DNA of 64,000 nt from CAYNWT01 sp964485095 (GCA_964485095.1 CAZAIB010000015.1:21979-85978), one strand, 5' to 3'; shown: positions 47,201 through 61,526, counted from the first letter of the stretch. Made by a program: numbers and translations. The notes: a model not told the origin generated them from the letters alone.

Positions 47201-49847
47201 CAACATTTTCGGAAGCGATGCCGTTGCTACCTAACGAAGGCGCATCTGCAATGGTATGCAGCAACAAGGTTCCCGCGTCGAGCGTAATGTCACCGCTCGT
47301 GTGAGCCCTTTCAATGAGTTCGAGTCCGGTGATCGCAGATGTAATGCCGAGGCCGGATCCATGGACAAGCAACGATAACTGAGACGCGCTGGTGTCGTAC
47401 CTGCTAATATTCACAACACCGGAAGTAAACAGAAAATCGCCAGCCGACAGAGCTTGCCCGCCAACGATCGTATCGGTTTCAACCAGCGTGAACGTGGTGA
47501 TGCTGCCGATGCCCAATGCAACATGATTCACCACGTCCTCAGTGAAGGTACCCACGGAATAGTCGCCCGGGGTGTCAGGACGGAACAAGTGCACGTTACC
47601 CGGGTTAAGGATTGCCGAGTTGTTGCTGGTATAGCTCGTTGCTTGCGTAGTGGAAAACAACACATCCCCGGGTTGCAGGTCGATTCCAAAAAATGTGAGG
47701 TGTGTTCCAACTCGTTGAAGCCCATCGATGCTGGCCGAGGGGTTGGTTGTGGGGTCGGCGAATGCCTGAAAGTCGATTATTTCCGAGAAAGTTCCGTCGC
47801 TGGTACCGGCAAATCCATCTCCGTTTTCGATCGTGAGATTCGGGTCGCCGATTTGGATGACATCCTGATTGTCCCAGTCATTCAGGCCCGGTACTGCACT
47901 GCCGGTGACGTCACTGGCCGTTGAAAACAACAATCCCGCCAACTGGGACGCAGGAGTCGCATTGAATTCAAACGCACCGATGTCGCGATTCCCATCGTCA
48001 ACAAGGAAACCTCGCCCATCGGGTTCACCCTCCGTTGCCGGGCCCGCTTGGTTGATTGCGGCAGTCTCTGGCAGAAGCGCGTGCGTCTGCACAGGCCCAC
48101 CGTTGTCCGCGAGCTCTCCCAGCAACATGTCTGTCTCACCACCAATGATATTGTTGATATCTGTGTCGAGATCTCCCGACATATCCTGGTTGGTCGACGC
48201 ATGATTGCCAGCGATGATAGCCCCAGTCGCATTGACGGTGCCTTGGGAAAATGTATTGAAGACTCCCCCACCTCCGTCAACGGCAGTGTTGTTCGTAATG
48301 GTGACGTGTTCAAAGTTGGCGGTTGTTGACTGTCTGACCACAATCCCCCCGCCATCTCCGCCAGACGTATTTCCCGAAATAGTGACGTTGATGAAGTCGT
48401 GCGAATTATTGTTTACAAAAATGCCGCCCGCGTCTCCTTCGGCCATGTTGCCCGAGACCGTGGCGTTTTCCACATGAATGGTTCCGCTGGATGAAGAGAG
48501 GCCTCCCCCAAAAGTGTCAGCGGTGTTTGAGCTGATGGTGGAATTAGTCACGATCAGCGTACCGAAATTCCTGATTCCGCCACCGCTCCCTGCCGCGCTG
48601 TTGCCGTTCACAATGACGTTATCGACAACGGCCTCGGATCCAGCACCAACTCTGATTCCGCCACCATCTCCTGTTGCGTTACCACCAGTGATTGTCAGGT
48701 ACTGGAACGTGGCATCATTGTTGGCCACATCGAAAACGCGTTCGTCGGTCAAACCGGATCCATCAATCACCGAAGCCCCGTTCGCCAATCCGATGATTTG
48801 GACGTCCCGGTTAATATCCAGGTCTCCGCCTTGGTCACCAGACCCTGCAAGCGAAAGCGTATGAACGCCAGCACCAAGGTGAATTACATCAGCGTCATTG
48901 TCGACGTTGGAGGCAATGATGGCTTCGCGAAGTGAGATAACTCCGTCGGCACCGGGGTTATTGATCAGGTCGGCCACGCTTGAAGCGTTCCTGTCGACCA
49001 CATCGTCCAGCGTGGTCACCGTCACGGACTCCAATGTCCCGAACCAGTTCTGTTGCACATCAACAGAGAACGCCAGGTCCGTTTCAACAACTCCAACGAC
49101 GTATTCGAGATTCCAATCAGCTGCAAGCGCGGCATGCCCTGTCAGGTCGTCACTACCTGCGACGTCGCTGCCGGTGACCTCCGCAACGGACCGCAGCAGT
49201 TCGCGGCCGGATTCGCTTGCAGCCAGGTCACACCCGTAGAACAGAATATCGGCCTGGTCCGACATGGAGTTCGACCAGCCGGCGATGACTTCCCTGTACT
49301 GATCGAAGTTGTCAGCCGAAAGCCATTCTGAACCAAGGGCAACCTGCCCATCGGTTCCGTGAGAAACTATGTGAATGGCGTCGATGTCTGAGTAGTTTGT
49401 CAACGCGGCCGTAATCTGGGCGATACCGTTTCGCATACTGTCCAGAGTGATGACTTCCAGCCCGCGGTCGTCACCCCGCTCCGTGCGCAAGTCCGCCAAC
49501 AATTGGTCGACGTCCGGAACACTGGAGTCAACAAACACCAACTCGCGCACATCCTCAGCGGCAACTTGTTGCACGTCGCTGACAACAATCGAATCGGCGA
49601 CAAGGTCCAACAGATCTTCAGAACTGATAGGCGAAGTCGGCGGTTCAAGCGCGCGCGCAGCGTCAGCGGTGGAATCGACCGTTTGAACATCAACCGCAGT
49701 CGCACCGTCTGCTTCTGCAGGAACCGGAACCGGCGTCGCGCTGTACAGCACTCGCTCTTCAAGGTCACTCAATTCCAAAGAGCGGGGCGCGGTCGTTGAG
49801 CCGCCTTCGCCAGTTCTTAACCTGTCAATGATGTCACGCCAGGACAT
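35211..49847 (-). CDS. Giant DUF4347 / cadherin-like repeat surface protein (4,878 aa)
   Basis: ATG 49847 places MSWRDIIDRLR first, followed by the LEPR-type motif LEERVLYSA. From N- to C-terminus: DUF4347 (about 110-275, with IHIVSHGTDGQV); a CSLREA/right-handed beta-helix section (about 280-600); two LamG-like domains, each followed by a cadherin repeat; seven FG-GAP/VCBS calcium loops of the type DVDGDGDIDVL (about 43.55-44.56 kb); then some 25 cadherin/Ig-like repeats, eleven containing the NDAP linker. A Pro/Ala-rich tract (35943-36032) and a Ser/Thr/Glu-rich linker precede one C-terminal hydrophobic helix. This is the pattern of a secreted or wall-anchored adhesin. No classical signal peptide is seen; the LEPR motif may serve export. 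Confidence 0.9.
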   Translation of the reverse strand: MSWRDIIDRLRTGEGGSTTAPRSLELSDLEERVLYSATPVPVPAEADGATAVDVQTVDSTADAARALEPPTSPISSEDLLDLVADSIVVSDVQQVAAEDVRELVFVDSSVPDVDQLLADLRTERGDDRGLEVITLDSMRNGIAQITAALTNYSDIDAIHIVSHGTDGQVALGSEWLSADNFDQYREVIAGWSNSMSDQADILFYGCDLAASESGRELLRSVAEVTGSDVAGSDDLTGHAALAADWNLEYVVGVVETDLAFSVDVQQNWFGTLESVTVTTLDDVVDRNASSVADLINNPGADGVISLREAIIASNVDNDADVIHLGAGVHTLSLAGSGDQGGDLDINRDVQIIGLANGASVIDGSGLTDERVFDVANNDATFQYLTITGGNATGDGGGIRVGAGSEAVVDNVIVNGNSAAGSGGGIRNFGTLIVTNSTISSNTADTFGGGLSSSSGTIHVENATVSGNMAEGDAGGIFVNNNSHDFINVTISGNTSGGDGGGIVVRQSTTANFEHVTITNNTAVDGGGGVFNTFSQGTVNATGAIIAGNHASTNQDMSGDLDTDINNIIGGETDMLLGELADNGGPVQTHALLPETAAINQAGPATEGEPDGRGFLVDDGNRDIGAFEFNATPASQLAGLLFSTASDVTGSAVPGLNDWDNQDVIQIGDPNLTIENGDGFAGTSDGTFSEIIDFQAFADPTTNPSASIDGLQRVGTHLTFFGIDLQPGDVLFSTTQATSYTSNNSAILNPGNVHLFRPDTPGDYSVGTFTEDVVNHVALGIGSITTFTLVETDTIVGGQALSAGDFLFTSGVVNISRYDTSASQLSLLVHGSGLGITSAITGLELIERAHTSGDITLDAGTLLLHTIADAPSLGSNGIASENVDVVAFNLSSTGVGNTAGTASIVFDGSDVGLTSAERFNSLSLETVPDVQTGDATGITDLSSGVEINTDGNNAFLLADDGATVLGGRDAVTVETIFASTSNDGLPTLFSYAAGSTSGNDFRIQFNPLSNELNFYVNGTAVFVPQANFDFNSLFDGQPHSLAVSWSSTAGEWTLYVDGDFVISRTGLETGNTIAAGGTLLFGQEQDSIGGGFQQNEVFNGTLFDVRVWDRVRTESEIAESYQQKLDPTAIHEGLIANWQFDQFDGSTVTDVVNGNNLSVEHVPFAGFAPSTPVNDLTVVENASDGTSVGFLITTGGNPDTTSFTLLDNADGRFAIDETTGEITVADSSLLNFDNNASHDIIVEVTDGSVTYSETITIDVSDINEPSVFSNLDDTVTYVVGGDPVVLDADATIFDTELDAIGHFDGARLQVSEFLEHTLGINGVQVMAGQDIVVSDVTIGTVSGNSFGFRPFDFNSNATNELVNQFIQSITYEYIGTDPAPAEFTHQWRFTDGLDLSFAATGQTTVQLVEPTIDLSTGISLNNDGGTDAYLISDAGLGTPLTATTFEILFAATDRPHETVFVSFNSGTGSGDELAIQTDDSGALELDFGSGGLVFADQIDYADALLDGERHSLAVTWDSASGDWEVYIDGQLEESGSNLNQNEQLDTTNGRFVFGQDQDGLDTGYQNDQRLDGTIYDVRIWDGVRSATEIAENYQQKLDPNDLPNGLVANWQFDGFDSSGQVVEVVDGNNLSVRHAPETSRSGEYFTSNPVDALNVDENSSDGTSVGFVIVTSNGDTSSNTFTLSNDAGGRFAIDRATGEITVANENLLNHEANQSHVVTVAVRDGLGYDYGENFTITVNNVNEAPTFDAPLTPTLTLESSTPIAVANSVVTADIDDDGHLDLVSTAGRTITWHENNGTGGFFERTVTTHGSLTATSVTVADVDGDGHLDLVAAFSTSLLSNSEIVWYRNDGSQNFAPQSIATNENAGANSVTTADVDGDGDIDVLVAAGGDDSIVWYENDDSQSFTPHEIAGNSVGIADGASSVTTADLDGDGDLDVLSASRGDNTIAWYENDGNQNFTRRVIDGFFMGARSVTAADVDGDGTIDVLGAAFDSNEIAWFKNNGDGTFAQEIVNATNSNPAGGANSVTTADIDGDGDLDILSTSFHDNEVVWYENDGSPVFTAHIITSNAMGASSVATGDLNGDGYLDVISASETDGIIATYESNGNRFNTLAGSVFTLENSTNFIDTNVQIFDPELSGLNNNIGNFEGATLTIERSGGANSEDEFSAGGDLTFNTNGEFALLNVPLGTFTNSAGQIELTFGPNVTNAQVNEVMQSLRYRNSSDAPPSSLDLVWTFNDNNDGSQGDGEALEVMETRTVMIFPINDAPTITGLDSNVAYTENAAPVILDDDVVLFDAELQAFGNYDGATLSIARTGGASPEDVFGGVGLLKPLIEGLDLDYDGETVGTVIVNSGGQLELQFNSNATEAVVNDVARAITYASLTDAPPASVNLEWTFNEQTGAGGGSLEAVANIEVNITPVNDAPVLNGLGFTPRFDNITEDDIDNSGELISDLLTEIGNPITDPDGLGVIEGIAVISNGEDAGVWQYSIDGGATWQDVGNVGQTNALLLRDSDLLRLNPDGVAGGNANLGFRAWDQTSFDAGDRINISANGGTGGSSSFSLQTLSAQIAVLDVNDAPTVDLDSLAPDIGYTTEYFAGSSPVAIVNVGNSSIADVDNTIERLTVTLANFELTEAIGDATSTLPITRVVDPDSGVITFVSDGSATNDHFQTLLDSLTYSNTDTTATGSRIVTIVANDGAADSLEATATVNITANSVPVIDLNGNSSGVDHTVMFTENFPAPPITAGSIVNDSMEGDIVTLTINAGGFGATNPEDTLIILGVAIPAGTNSSIGILRPSGVTVSLVYDGNETFTFTNQAGTTESIPTDDLQTIVRSIEFRNTSDRLVDDTINFEFTLEDSAGQRSAGATSSLSVNATNDAPVLNNAGLNTLTAIDEDNFNSDGNTIAHIIASSGLADAITDADDPDAPEGIAIFTAEQTNGTWEYSTDGGNSWTEFGSPSATAALLLSEDAYVRFVPNPNFFGDALFSYQAWDQTSGIEGETISLAGNTGGANTLSSATDTARITVSPINDAPEFVASPPAQQIPEDTTLTFSSADGNEIVIRDVDANGAEVALSIQVNSGVVSLGSTTGITSLMGNGTDSITLTGTIADINLALEGLTYDSNENFNGPDQLSITINDQGNTGDGGSLTEVANVAINVTPVNDAPVIDLDADDSAGTTGLDFTTSFVAGNGPVSVTGGAAVFDIDSTIQTLTIRISNIQDGADEILAVTSNPNIGSSSSSSTGLLRLFVGENATNDDFRDVVNSLTYENVSATPDTTTREITFVANDGARDSIVATAFVWLTGDITAPTAVNNLGSTVNEGELDFIEIGELSYSDDLQLNSDITFSVTSVTNGFLAFASDPTTQIMSFDQADIDNSNLVYIHDGSETASGRFTFTVDDGQGNSQSGQIFNITVVPRNDAPVTTVPGNAATNEDTPLVFSSANGNPITISDSDAGNFLIEVTVSAANGTITLGSMLGINISNGTGTDDSTVTFRATQTIAEEALDGLTFTPTADHNGGATVTITTNDLGNFGAGGAMQDTDSVSISVAPVNDAPVLDTSATLNLTDINEDDTDPPGDTVASILASTAGDRITDVDQNAVEGIAITGADITNGIWQFSTNGGVWQNVVNPSSSNAIVLDLNARIRFVPNTNYVGTSGELTFRAWDQTDGLTSGSTGVNIASSIGGTGAYSNELGAVSLNVLSVNDAPVGSNANYVIDENTANGTSVGVVPFTDPDIGDSHTFTIAGGNVGNAFAIDASGSVTVANSSQLDFEATSSFSLDVEITDFDQQTSTVTITIDLADVNDEAPVVDAGQTFTVSENAVNNTVVGTVTASDVDTVGSLQDWTITSGNSDGIFEINSVTGEISILDNTALNFEATNTYQLEVTVQDGTNTSAVVPVTINVTDENEPFALNVVSNAVDENTPNGTVVAQVVVTDPDANDTHSFAVTGGTGATAFTINAAGEIVVADVSELDFETATELTLEFSVTDSGNLTAPQTITLALNDQNDVAPTIVPQPAFTIAEDSQPGTSLGVLTVTDIDTVGTLGNWAIVGGDPDGVFDLDPATGELTIADSSTLDFETTGSYSLQVQADDGVQNSAVQTVVVNVLDVNEAPGISLDAVVTVLPENSDTTLATTVATITVPDDALGTNNLAVTGPDAGNFEIVGNELRLRAGVDLDFEVQDRLDVTVVVDDSTVGASPDATAGFTLNVTDVVEAPTISAVADQVVAEDQTTGPITFNVSNPQAGTLTVAASSSDTTLIPLDGIVVSGTGSDRTISITPAANLNGGPVTITLTVDDGTSTSQRSFEVVVTPVNDLPVITNPDVSVTAIEDAAPEQIDLNQLFADIDTTTNTDSLTFTLVDDSAQSVAVATLFGGVLDLSLLPDQNGTGSVTVRATDQAGASIDYVVPIDVAAVNDAPTAISPSITTPAIEDGPQQTLDLASLFADVDILTNSDRLEFSVVSNNDPGLVSTSLDGSSLELTFAPDGNGLATLVLQAQDQTGDAVQMVIAVDVAAVNDAPIVLPETFVVSESESLIVEPGGLLLNDRDLDSDVLTAELIAGTSNGTLTLAAGGFSYLADDGFVGTDSFTYSVTDGQATSAPITVTIEVVGEPVPDTPPPVAAPPVAAPPVAAPPVAAPPIAPPPVAAPTVTTPNPGAPVVATSFSPSVSQPAPSVSVPESPAESDSSETQTPSDNAETSKPTAKKDSSSPQVLAGPIAAQATEPAVAEAEAVQSPFIPEVTVEEVLASLIPTEPEEELVPETGRIGDGNGGTGSSSSRSDSEAALLSLLARKRPLTQTELVIDFSSPAAVASEQQVEKEIQLQTLAVGTTAVVSSGLSVGYVIWLLRGGTLLASMVSALPAWVAFDPLPVLDSFEDAKEEVDDEGFGELLN
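35943..36032. repeat. Six 15-bp tandem repeats encoding VAAPP-type units
   Basis: Six successive 15-bp units (consensus GGCGGTGCGGCTACA on the plus strand) encode the Pro/Ala repeat on the minus strand near the C-terminus of the giant protein. The two exact neighbours GGTGCAGCTACAGGT suggest recent slippage, so repeat number may vary between strains. Confidence 0.85.
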
Positions 49848-50250
49848 TTTGTTATCCCATGGTTGTGGTTCATAGTGCGCAGCGCAAAGCGCGCAATGCT
49901 GGCCCAGCCCGTGCCTTAAACCTATCCCCCATTCAGCAACCGGGATCTTTGTACTACCTGTTTTGTGTGAACTGCCTCCCTGACTCAATCTGAGCAAACC
50001 GAACAACCCGCTCAAGCGGAACGCAAATCGTCCCTGAGACGCACTCGCACAGCCCGCCCCAAACTGGTTTGGTAACTTGAAAATGACCCGCTGGCGAAGC
50101 TTCTTCCTGCTCAGCGTGGCGCCGGGATCGATTAATCAGAACCAAAAGTAGCCGACTTTTGGGCTCACTCTCCCGCTAATTCGCCGCCATCGAAACCCGA
50201 GTTGTCGCTCTCTATAATCCGCCCCGGTAAATCAGCGAACGGGGGCGGAC
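49848..50250. other. Divergent promoter region between giant gene and uvrA
   Basis: About 400 bp without a convincing gene. It includes a GC-rich self-complementary patch (GCGCAGCGCAAAGCGCGC near 49875-49895) and must hold promoters for both genes. No recognised LexA box was found by eye. Confidence 0.45.
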
Positions 50251-57413
<7,163 letters not shown>

Positions 57414-57417
<4 letters not shown>

Positions 57418-59109
57418 GTGTCTTACACGTCAATCAAATTGCGGCCAAGATACAGCCACTGTTTGAGCCACATCTTGATATAGCCGACATTGCGAATCAT
57501 GACCCCGAGCGAGGCGTGAAGATACTCACGCGCTGCCTTGGCTGCATACGCAATCTTCGCGGCCTCCGGCTGCTCTCACGAGGAAGCCGCCGCCTCCGTT
57601 GTTGACGGTGGAGATGACAATGGAGTCGATGCAGTCCACTATTCAGCTTCGTTGCGCCAACTGTTCATCGTGCAGTCGAAGTGGATCCAAAATGGGACCG
57701 GAGAGCCAGACCTAGCCAGCGTCGGCAAGATGTGCCAAGGGATCAAAGACTTGTTCAACTTGTCCTTTGACCGTTTCAATCAGAAACTTCAAGATCGCCA
57801 ACCGGAGATGGAACGTGCCTTAAAGGAATACGACACGCGGTACCAAGTGATCGTTGCTGACACGGGTGACCGAGGCCTCGCAGAGCACTCGCAAAGGGTG
57901 ATCGACGACCTGCTCGTTGAAATGAATGACGCCGGTGACGGCACCGGCGAACCGCTAGTTACATTTCAGCGCTGGAACCAAGCACGGACACACACCTCCC
58001 TCGCTGCCGTGGCTGGAGGCAATGCAATCGATCTAGAGGTCGGTCTTACCAACTGGGGCAAGGTTGATGCGCCATACACAGCGTTCTATGGCATGGTTGC
58101 GGGCCAAGAGATCGCAGAGTGGTGGAAGCAGTTCGGACGACAACTCTTCGAGAAAAATATTCGGCAAGTACTCGGAACCACCGATGTGAACACTGAGATG
58201 AAGAGCACGTTGACAGAGAACGGGCAGCTATTTTGGTACTTCAATAACGGGATCACCATTGTTGCGGACACTCTAAGCAAATCTGCTGTAGGTGGCACAA
58301 ATCGAGATGCGGGCATGTTCAAGCTCACTGGCGCACAAGTCGTAAACGGAGCTCAGACAGTCAGTTCAATCGGTAGGTTCGTTGAGGCTGACGGAGACCT
58401 AACCGACGTACGAGTGATGATGCGACTTATCTCGCTTCAGGATACTCCGGAGCGGTTTGGGTTCCAGGTCACGCGATCAAACAATCGTCAAAACCGAATT
58501 GAGAACAGAGACTTCGCGTCCCAAGATACTGAACAAGTCCGAATCAAGACGGAATTACGACTCGAGGGCGTGGAGTACAGCATTGTAAGGTCCGATTCAT
58601 ACAAACCCGGCCCAACGGCGTTCGATCTCAACGAAGGTACGATCGCACTCGCATGTGCGGAGTGTGACTCAGGCATGGCGGTCCAGGCCAAAAGAGAAAT
58701 CGGAAAGTTCTATGAGGATCTGTCCGCTGGAATCTACAAGCGACTCTTCAATCCATTGACAACCGGCGACTACGTTTGGAATTGTGTTCAAGTTGTGCGC
58801 GAAGTTGATCGTGTATTAGCTGAGATGACCAAAGCGTTGCCGAAGCGGTCCGGTCGGCAATACGGTTTGCTCGTGCACGGCAACCGACTCGTTGCCGCGG
58901 TGGTCTTTCGCGATGGGGAACTAGCGAAATCTGCCAAGACCGAGGGGTTCTCGATTGATGGGAACAAAATCGAATCACTCGTAAGAAGTGCTGTCGGCGC
59001 AATTAGCCAGTGCCTTGATACCGACTTTGCTGACAACATGCTCGGCACACTCTTCAAGAACGCCACCAAGTCCTCCCAGGTTTATGGTGCGGTCCAAGCG
59101 ACAGCCTGA
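57414..59109 (+). pseudogene. AIPR (abortive phage infection) family gene with a 1-nt frameshift
   Basis: The N-terminal part opens at ATG 57414 (overlapping the uvrA stop as ATGA) and runs to a frame change near 57540, where GG instead of G shifts it into the frame of the long open reading frame 57538-59109. The joined product would be about 564 residues. AIPR hallmarks are clear: a PD-(D/E)XK-type nuclease core near the N-terminus (DGGDDNGVDAVHY, then FIVQSKW), FWYFNNGITIV and VNGAQTVSS. The family is found in phage-defence contexts. It may be a disabled gene, a sequencing error, or a truncated protein from TTG 57538. Placement directly behind uvrA with overlapping codons is unusual. Confidence 0.8.
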
Positions 59110-59298
59110 AGAGCGTTCCACACGTCAATGCTCTCAATAGGATAATCGCACTCGTAGCGAGCAATTAACCCGATTTGGGTGCAGCTTGATTTTGCAGCGA
59201 CCGACTCCGATGTTCCTCTGGGTTCCGAGGCAGATCTGGCCATCTTTCGCTGTCGGAAAAGCGTCTCTCTAGTGTCCAAGTTACACTGGGAGAAAGAG

Positions 59299-59466
59299 AT
59301 GCGAAGTCTACTGTGGATCTTACTACTGTTGGTCCTACTGCTGCTGACAATAAGTCACCCCGACACCTTGCAGGCGATTCAGATGCTTGCCTTGCTGGTT
59401 GGGCTGCTCGCCGGGTTCAAGTACTTGCTTGAGCGAACGCCTGACGGTCGCGGTCCCAAGAGCTGA
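59299..59466 (+). CDS. Small single/double-helix membrane protein (55 aa)
   Basis: ATG 59299, preceded by GGGAG at a suitable distance, opens a 55-residue protein. It is dominated by a Leu-rich hydrophobic segment (about 3-18) and a second one (about 26-42), and ends in a charged tail. An in-frame upstream extension to 59179 looks non-coding. No family recognised. Between AIPR and an unknown gene pair it could be a small effector or an unrelated protein. Confidence 0.5.
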   Translation: MRSLLWILLLLVLLLLTISHPDTLQAIQMLALLVGLLAGFKYLLERTPDGRGPKS

Positions 59467-59579
59467 AAAATCTGCACGTAGGGCGAGCGTTTTCTAGCTT
59501 GATGACTCGCACGCGGTGACTTGACCTTGTTCAAGCAGTTCGTCGATGCCACATTAAGTGTCGGCAAGGAACTTTTCGA

Positions 59580-60494
59580 ATGGACTATGGCCAACCATCC
59601 GCAACTCTGTTGCTTCCGGACCGTGCAGCGGCACTGGAGGAATCCAGCGTGCATTGGTACGGCGAAGAAGTCGTGCGACAAGGGCGAAATGCCGTCACCC
59701 GGCGGTTGGATCGGCTTGGGCTCCGGGGAGAAAAGCCCGTCATGTCCTTGCTCGGGATGAGCAGATCACAAGTACAGTCGGTCATCAAGCAGAAGGGAAA
59801 GCCGACTCGCGAGAATCTCGACTCTGCTTTGCGTCGCTTGGGAAGTTCGCTTGAGGATGAAATCGACGAGGCCGCGAAGCGGAGAATCATGATCCAAAGA
59901 GCGGCAGACTCTTTTCGCGCCGCTCGCGCCGCACGGTCAGAGCCGATTAGCCGGCTCCCTCTGCCTGCCGCAGAATGCGACGAGGTCACCTACGGAAAAA
60001 TCCTGCCATTCGAGTCGTTCTTGGAGCAAGAACGTTGGGACGAGGCGATTAGGCAGATACAGGACTCAGGACTCTCACCACTCGAAGCAATCGCTGCGGC
60101 TGATTGGGCTTTCGGGAGGATGCTACTCGAGGGGTTCCGGATCAAGACGATGACGGCGATCATGCGATTCGGCGACATAGAGACCATCGATCTTGATGAT
60201 CCTGTCGAATCGCCCCAAGCGAAGGTGGGCACTATCCTTCGCTTGTACTCAGGTTTCAGGGGGGCGCCGGATCGGGTCGAGGTCGCGAGGCGGGCGGGCC
60301 TTCCGAAAAAGACCTGCCAGAAGGACATCGCAGATTTGATCGAGTATGTAGGTCTCGAAGCGAACGATTTCGAACCGATAGTTAAGCCACTGCCACTCCT
60401 CCTCCTTAAGAGTGCCGGTACGAGAACGTTCGTTACCGAATGCCTCACGCAGCTGAGTTCGCGTTCCGAAGGAGAACAAAATGACGCGAACTGA
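59580..60494 (+). CDS. Unknown protein with predicted helix-turn-helix-like N-terminus
   Basis: A 304-residue protein; ATG 59580 has AAGGA 9 nt upstream. Residues about 45-95 (VMSLLGMSRSQVQSVIKQKG, then RENLDSALRRLG) look like an XRE-type helix-turn-helix. The rest is helical and acidic/basic mixed, with 'ESPQAKVGTILRLY' and 'GLPKKTCQKDIADLIEY', the latter resembling a second DNA-binding helix pair. No catalytic motif, no membrane segment. It overlaps the next gene by 14 nt, so the two are almost certainly translated together. I do not recognise the family. DNA binding is inferred from helix pattern only. Confidence 0.6.
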   Translation: MDYGQPSATLLLPDRAAALEESSVHWYGEEVVRQGRNAVTRRLDRLGLRGEKPVMSLLGMSRSQVQSVIKQKGKPTRENLDSALRRLGSSLEDEIDEAAKRRIMIQRAADSFRAARAARSEPISRLPLPAAECDEVTYGKILPFESFLEQERWDEAIRQIQDSGLSPLEAIAAADWAFGRMLLEGFRIKTMTAIMRFGDIETIDLDDPVESPQAKVGTILRLYSGFRGAPDRVEVARRAGLPKKTCQKDIADLIEYVGLEANDFEPIVKPLPLLLLKSAGTRTFVTECLTQLSSRSEGEQNDAN

Positions 60495-61317
60495 GCCAAA
60501 AAAACAGTTGCGTGAACTATCGGATGCTGCGGCCACCTTTGTGCGCCAGTCCGCTGAACATCTACGAGAACTTCTTGTAGATGCGGGTGCATGCGTCCCT
60601 GAAGAGCCCCCGAGTGTGGTGTTGTCAACACCGATTGATCGTGTTGCGGATTTCAGCTTCGGTCCACTCCCACACGTACATGTGAGCGGTTCGGAATCGA
60701 TAACAGACACCCAGTTCACTTTGGTCCAAGTGAAGTACTTTATGGGCAAAGAGTTTCATAGACGTTCTGTGTACACTCAGCCAAAAAGCATACAACGACT
60801 TTACGGCAAGGAAGTGTGTTTGGTTGTCGGGCTTGGTGACAGCGGCACCGGCCTGAGTAGAGTCCTTGAGCAAAGGCACGAACTATCGAAACGCCACCTG
60901 TCTGAAAAATTCATAATACCGTTTGATGACTTCGTCATGATTCGACCAGCGGATGGTGCTTCCAACATAATGAAGCCGTTTGAACGTGGAATACGGCTGC
61001 AGCTTGAAGATCATCTTGTTGTGCCAGTGGGCAGGTTGCCTAAGGCTGGCATCAAGGTTTGGAATCTGCACGAAATCGCAGAGGTCTCCGCCGGATGGGA
61101 AGAGGTTTCTTGGCTCCAGATACCTAGGTCTAACGAGGGTTCACCTATCGCCCTTGCTGAGCCTTGGGACATTGAGGCCAGTACTTCAAACTTGCTGTTC
61201 GTTTGGTACTGCAATCAATCCGAGCCAGCAGGGATTGACGCTGTGATCTACTGGCCAGAGTTGGAGCGAGGAACAGGTGAAACCTTGGGACGTGGTTCGA
61301 ACAGTCAGTCACAGTAG
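60481..61317 (+). CDS. Unknown protein, partner of the upstream HTH-like gene
   Basis: A 278-residue soluble protein starting inside the previous gene (14-nt overlap). The N-terminal 50 residues are a helix with many charged residues; the middle has beta-rich stretches (FTLVQVKYFMGKEF and EVCLVVGLGDSG) and IIPFDDFVMIRP. No recognised family. The last 20 or so codons (61260-61317) match a REP-like repeat found downstream, so its native C-terminus may have been replaced by repeat sequence; the tail reads E-L-E-R-G-T-G-E-T-L-G-R-G. Function unknown; coupling suggests a two-protein system. Confidence 0.6.
   Translation: MTRTEPKKQLRELSDAAATFVRQSAEHLRELLVDAGACVPEEPPSVVLSTPIDRVADFSFGPLPHVHVSGSESITDTQFTLVQVKYFMGKEFHRRSVYTQPKSIQRLYGKEVCLVVGLGDSGTGLSRVLEQRHELSKRHLSEKFIIPFDDFVMIRPADGASNIMKPFERGIRLQLEDHLVVPVGRLPKAGIKVWNLHEIAEVSAGWEEVSWLQIPRSNEGSPIALAEPWDIEASTSNLLFVWYCNQSEPAGIDAVIYWPELERGTGETLGRGSNSQSQ
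61260..61301 (+). repeat. REP-like half unit forming the end of a gene
   Basis: About 42 bp (GTTGGAGCGAGGAACAGGTG...) closely matches the left part of the full REP-like units at 61400 and 61788, with several mismatches. It lies inside the 3' end of the 60481-61317 gene and supplies part of its C-terminus. Confidence 0.75.
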
Positions 61318-61399
61318 CGGTATCGCTGTGCGTAACGCGCACGACAGAGCCGGCTATCTGCTGTCTTGGCAGGCGTGTAGTGAAAGTAGGGCCGGCAGG

Positions 61400-61526
61400 G
61401 TGGCCGGGGTTGGAGCGAGGTACGAGTGAAACCCCGGAACGTGGTTCGAATCTTTCACTTGGATTGGAACCCTGCTCGTTGATCGAACCGGGGTTTCCTT
61501 CGCGGGCTCAGTCCAACCCCGGCCAC
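61400..61526. repeat. REP-like palindromic unit, full copy 1 (127 bp)
   Basis: 127-bp imperfect palindrome: the left end GTGGCCGGGGTTGGA is inverted at the right end TCCAACCCCGGCCAC, with a second inner pair built on GAAACCCCGG / CCGGGGTTTC. It is nearly identical to 61788-61914. Confidence 0.9.

Noticed and set aside
57531..57560. Programmed ribosomal frameshift in the AIPR gene
   Set aside because: No slippery heptamer or downstream pseudoknot is evident; a simple one-base insertion explains the change.
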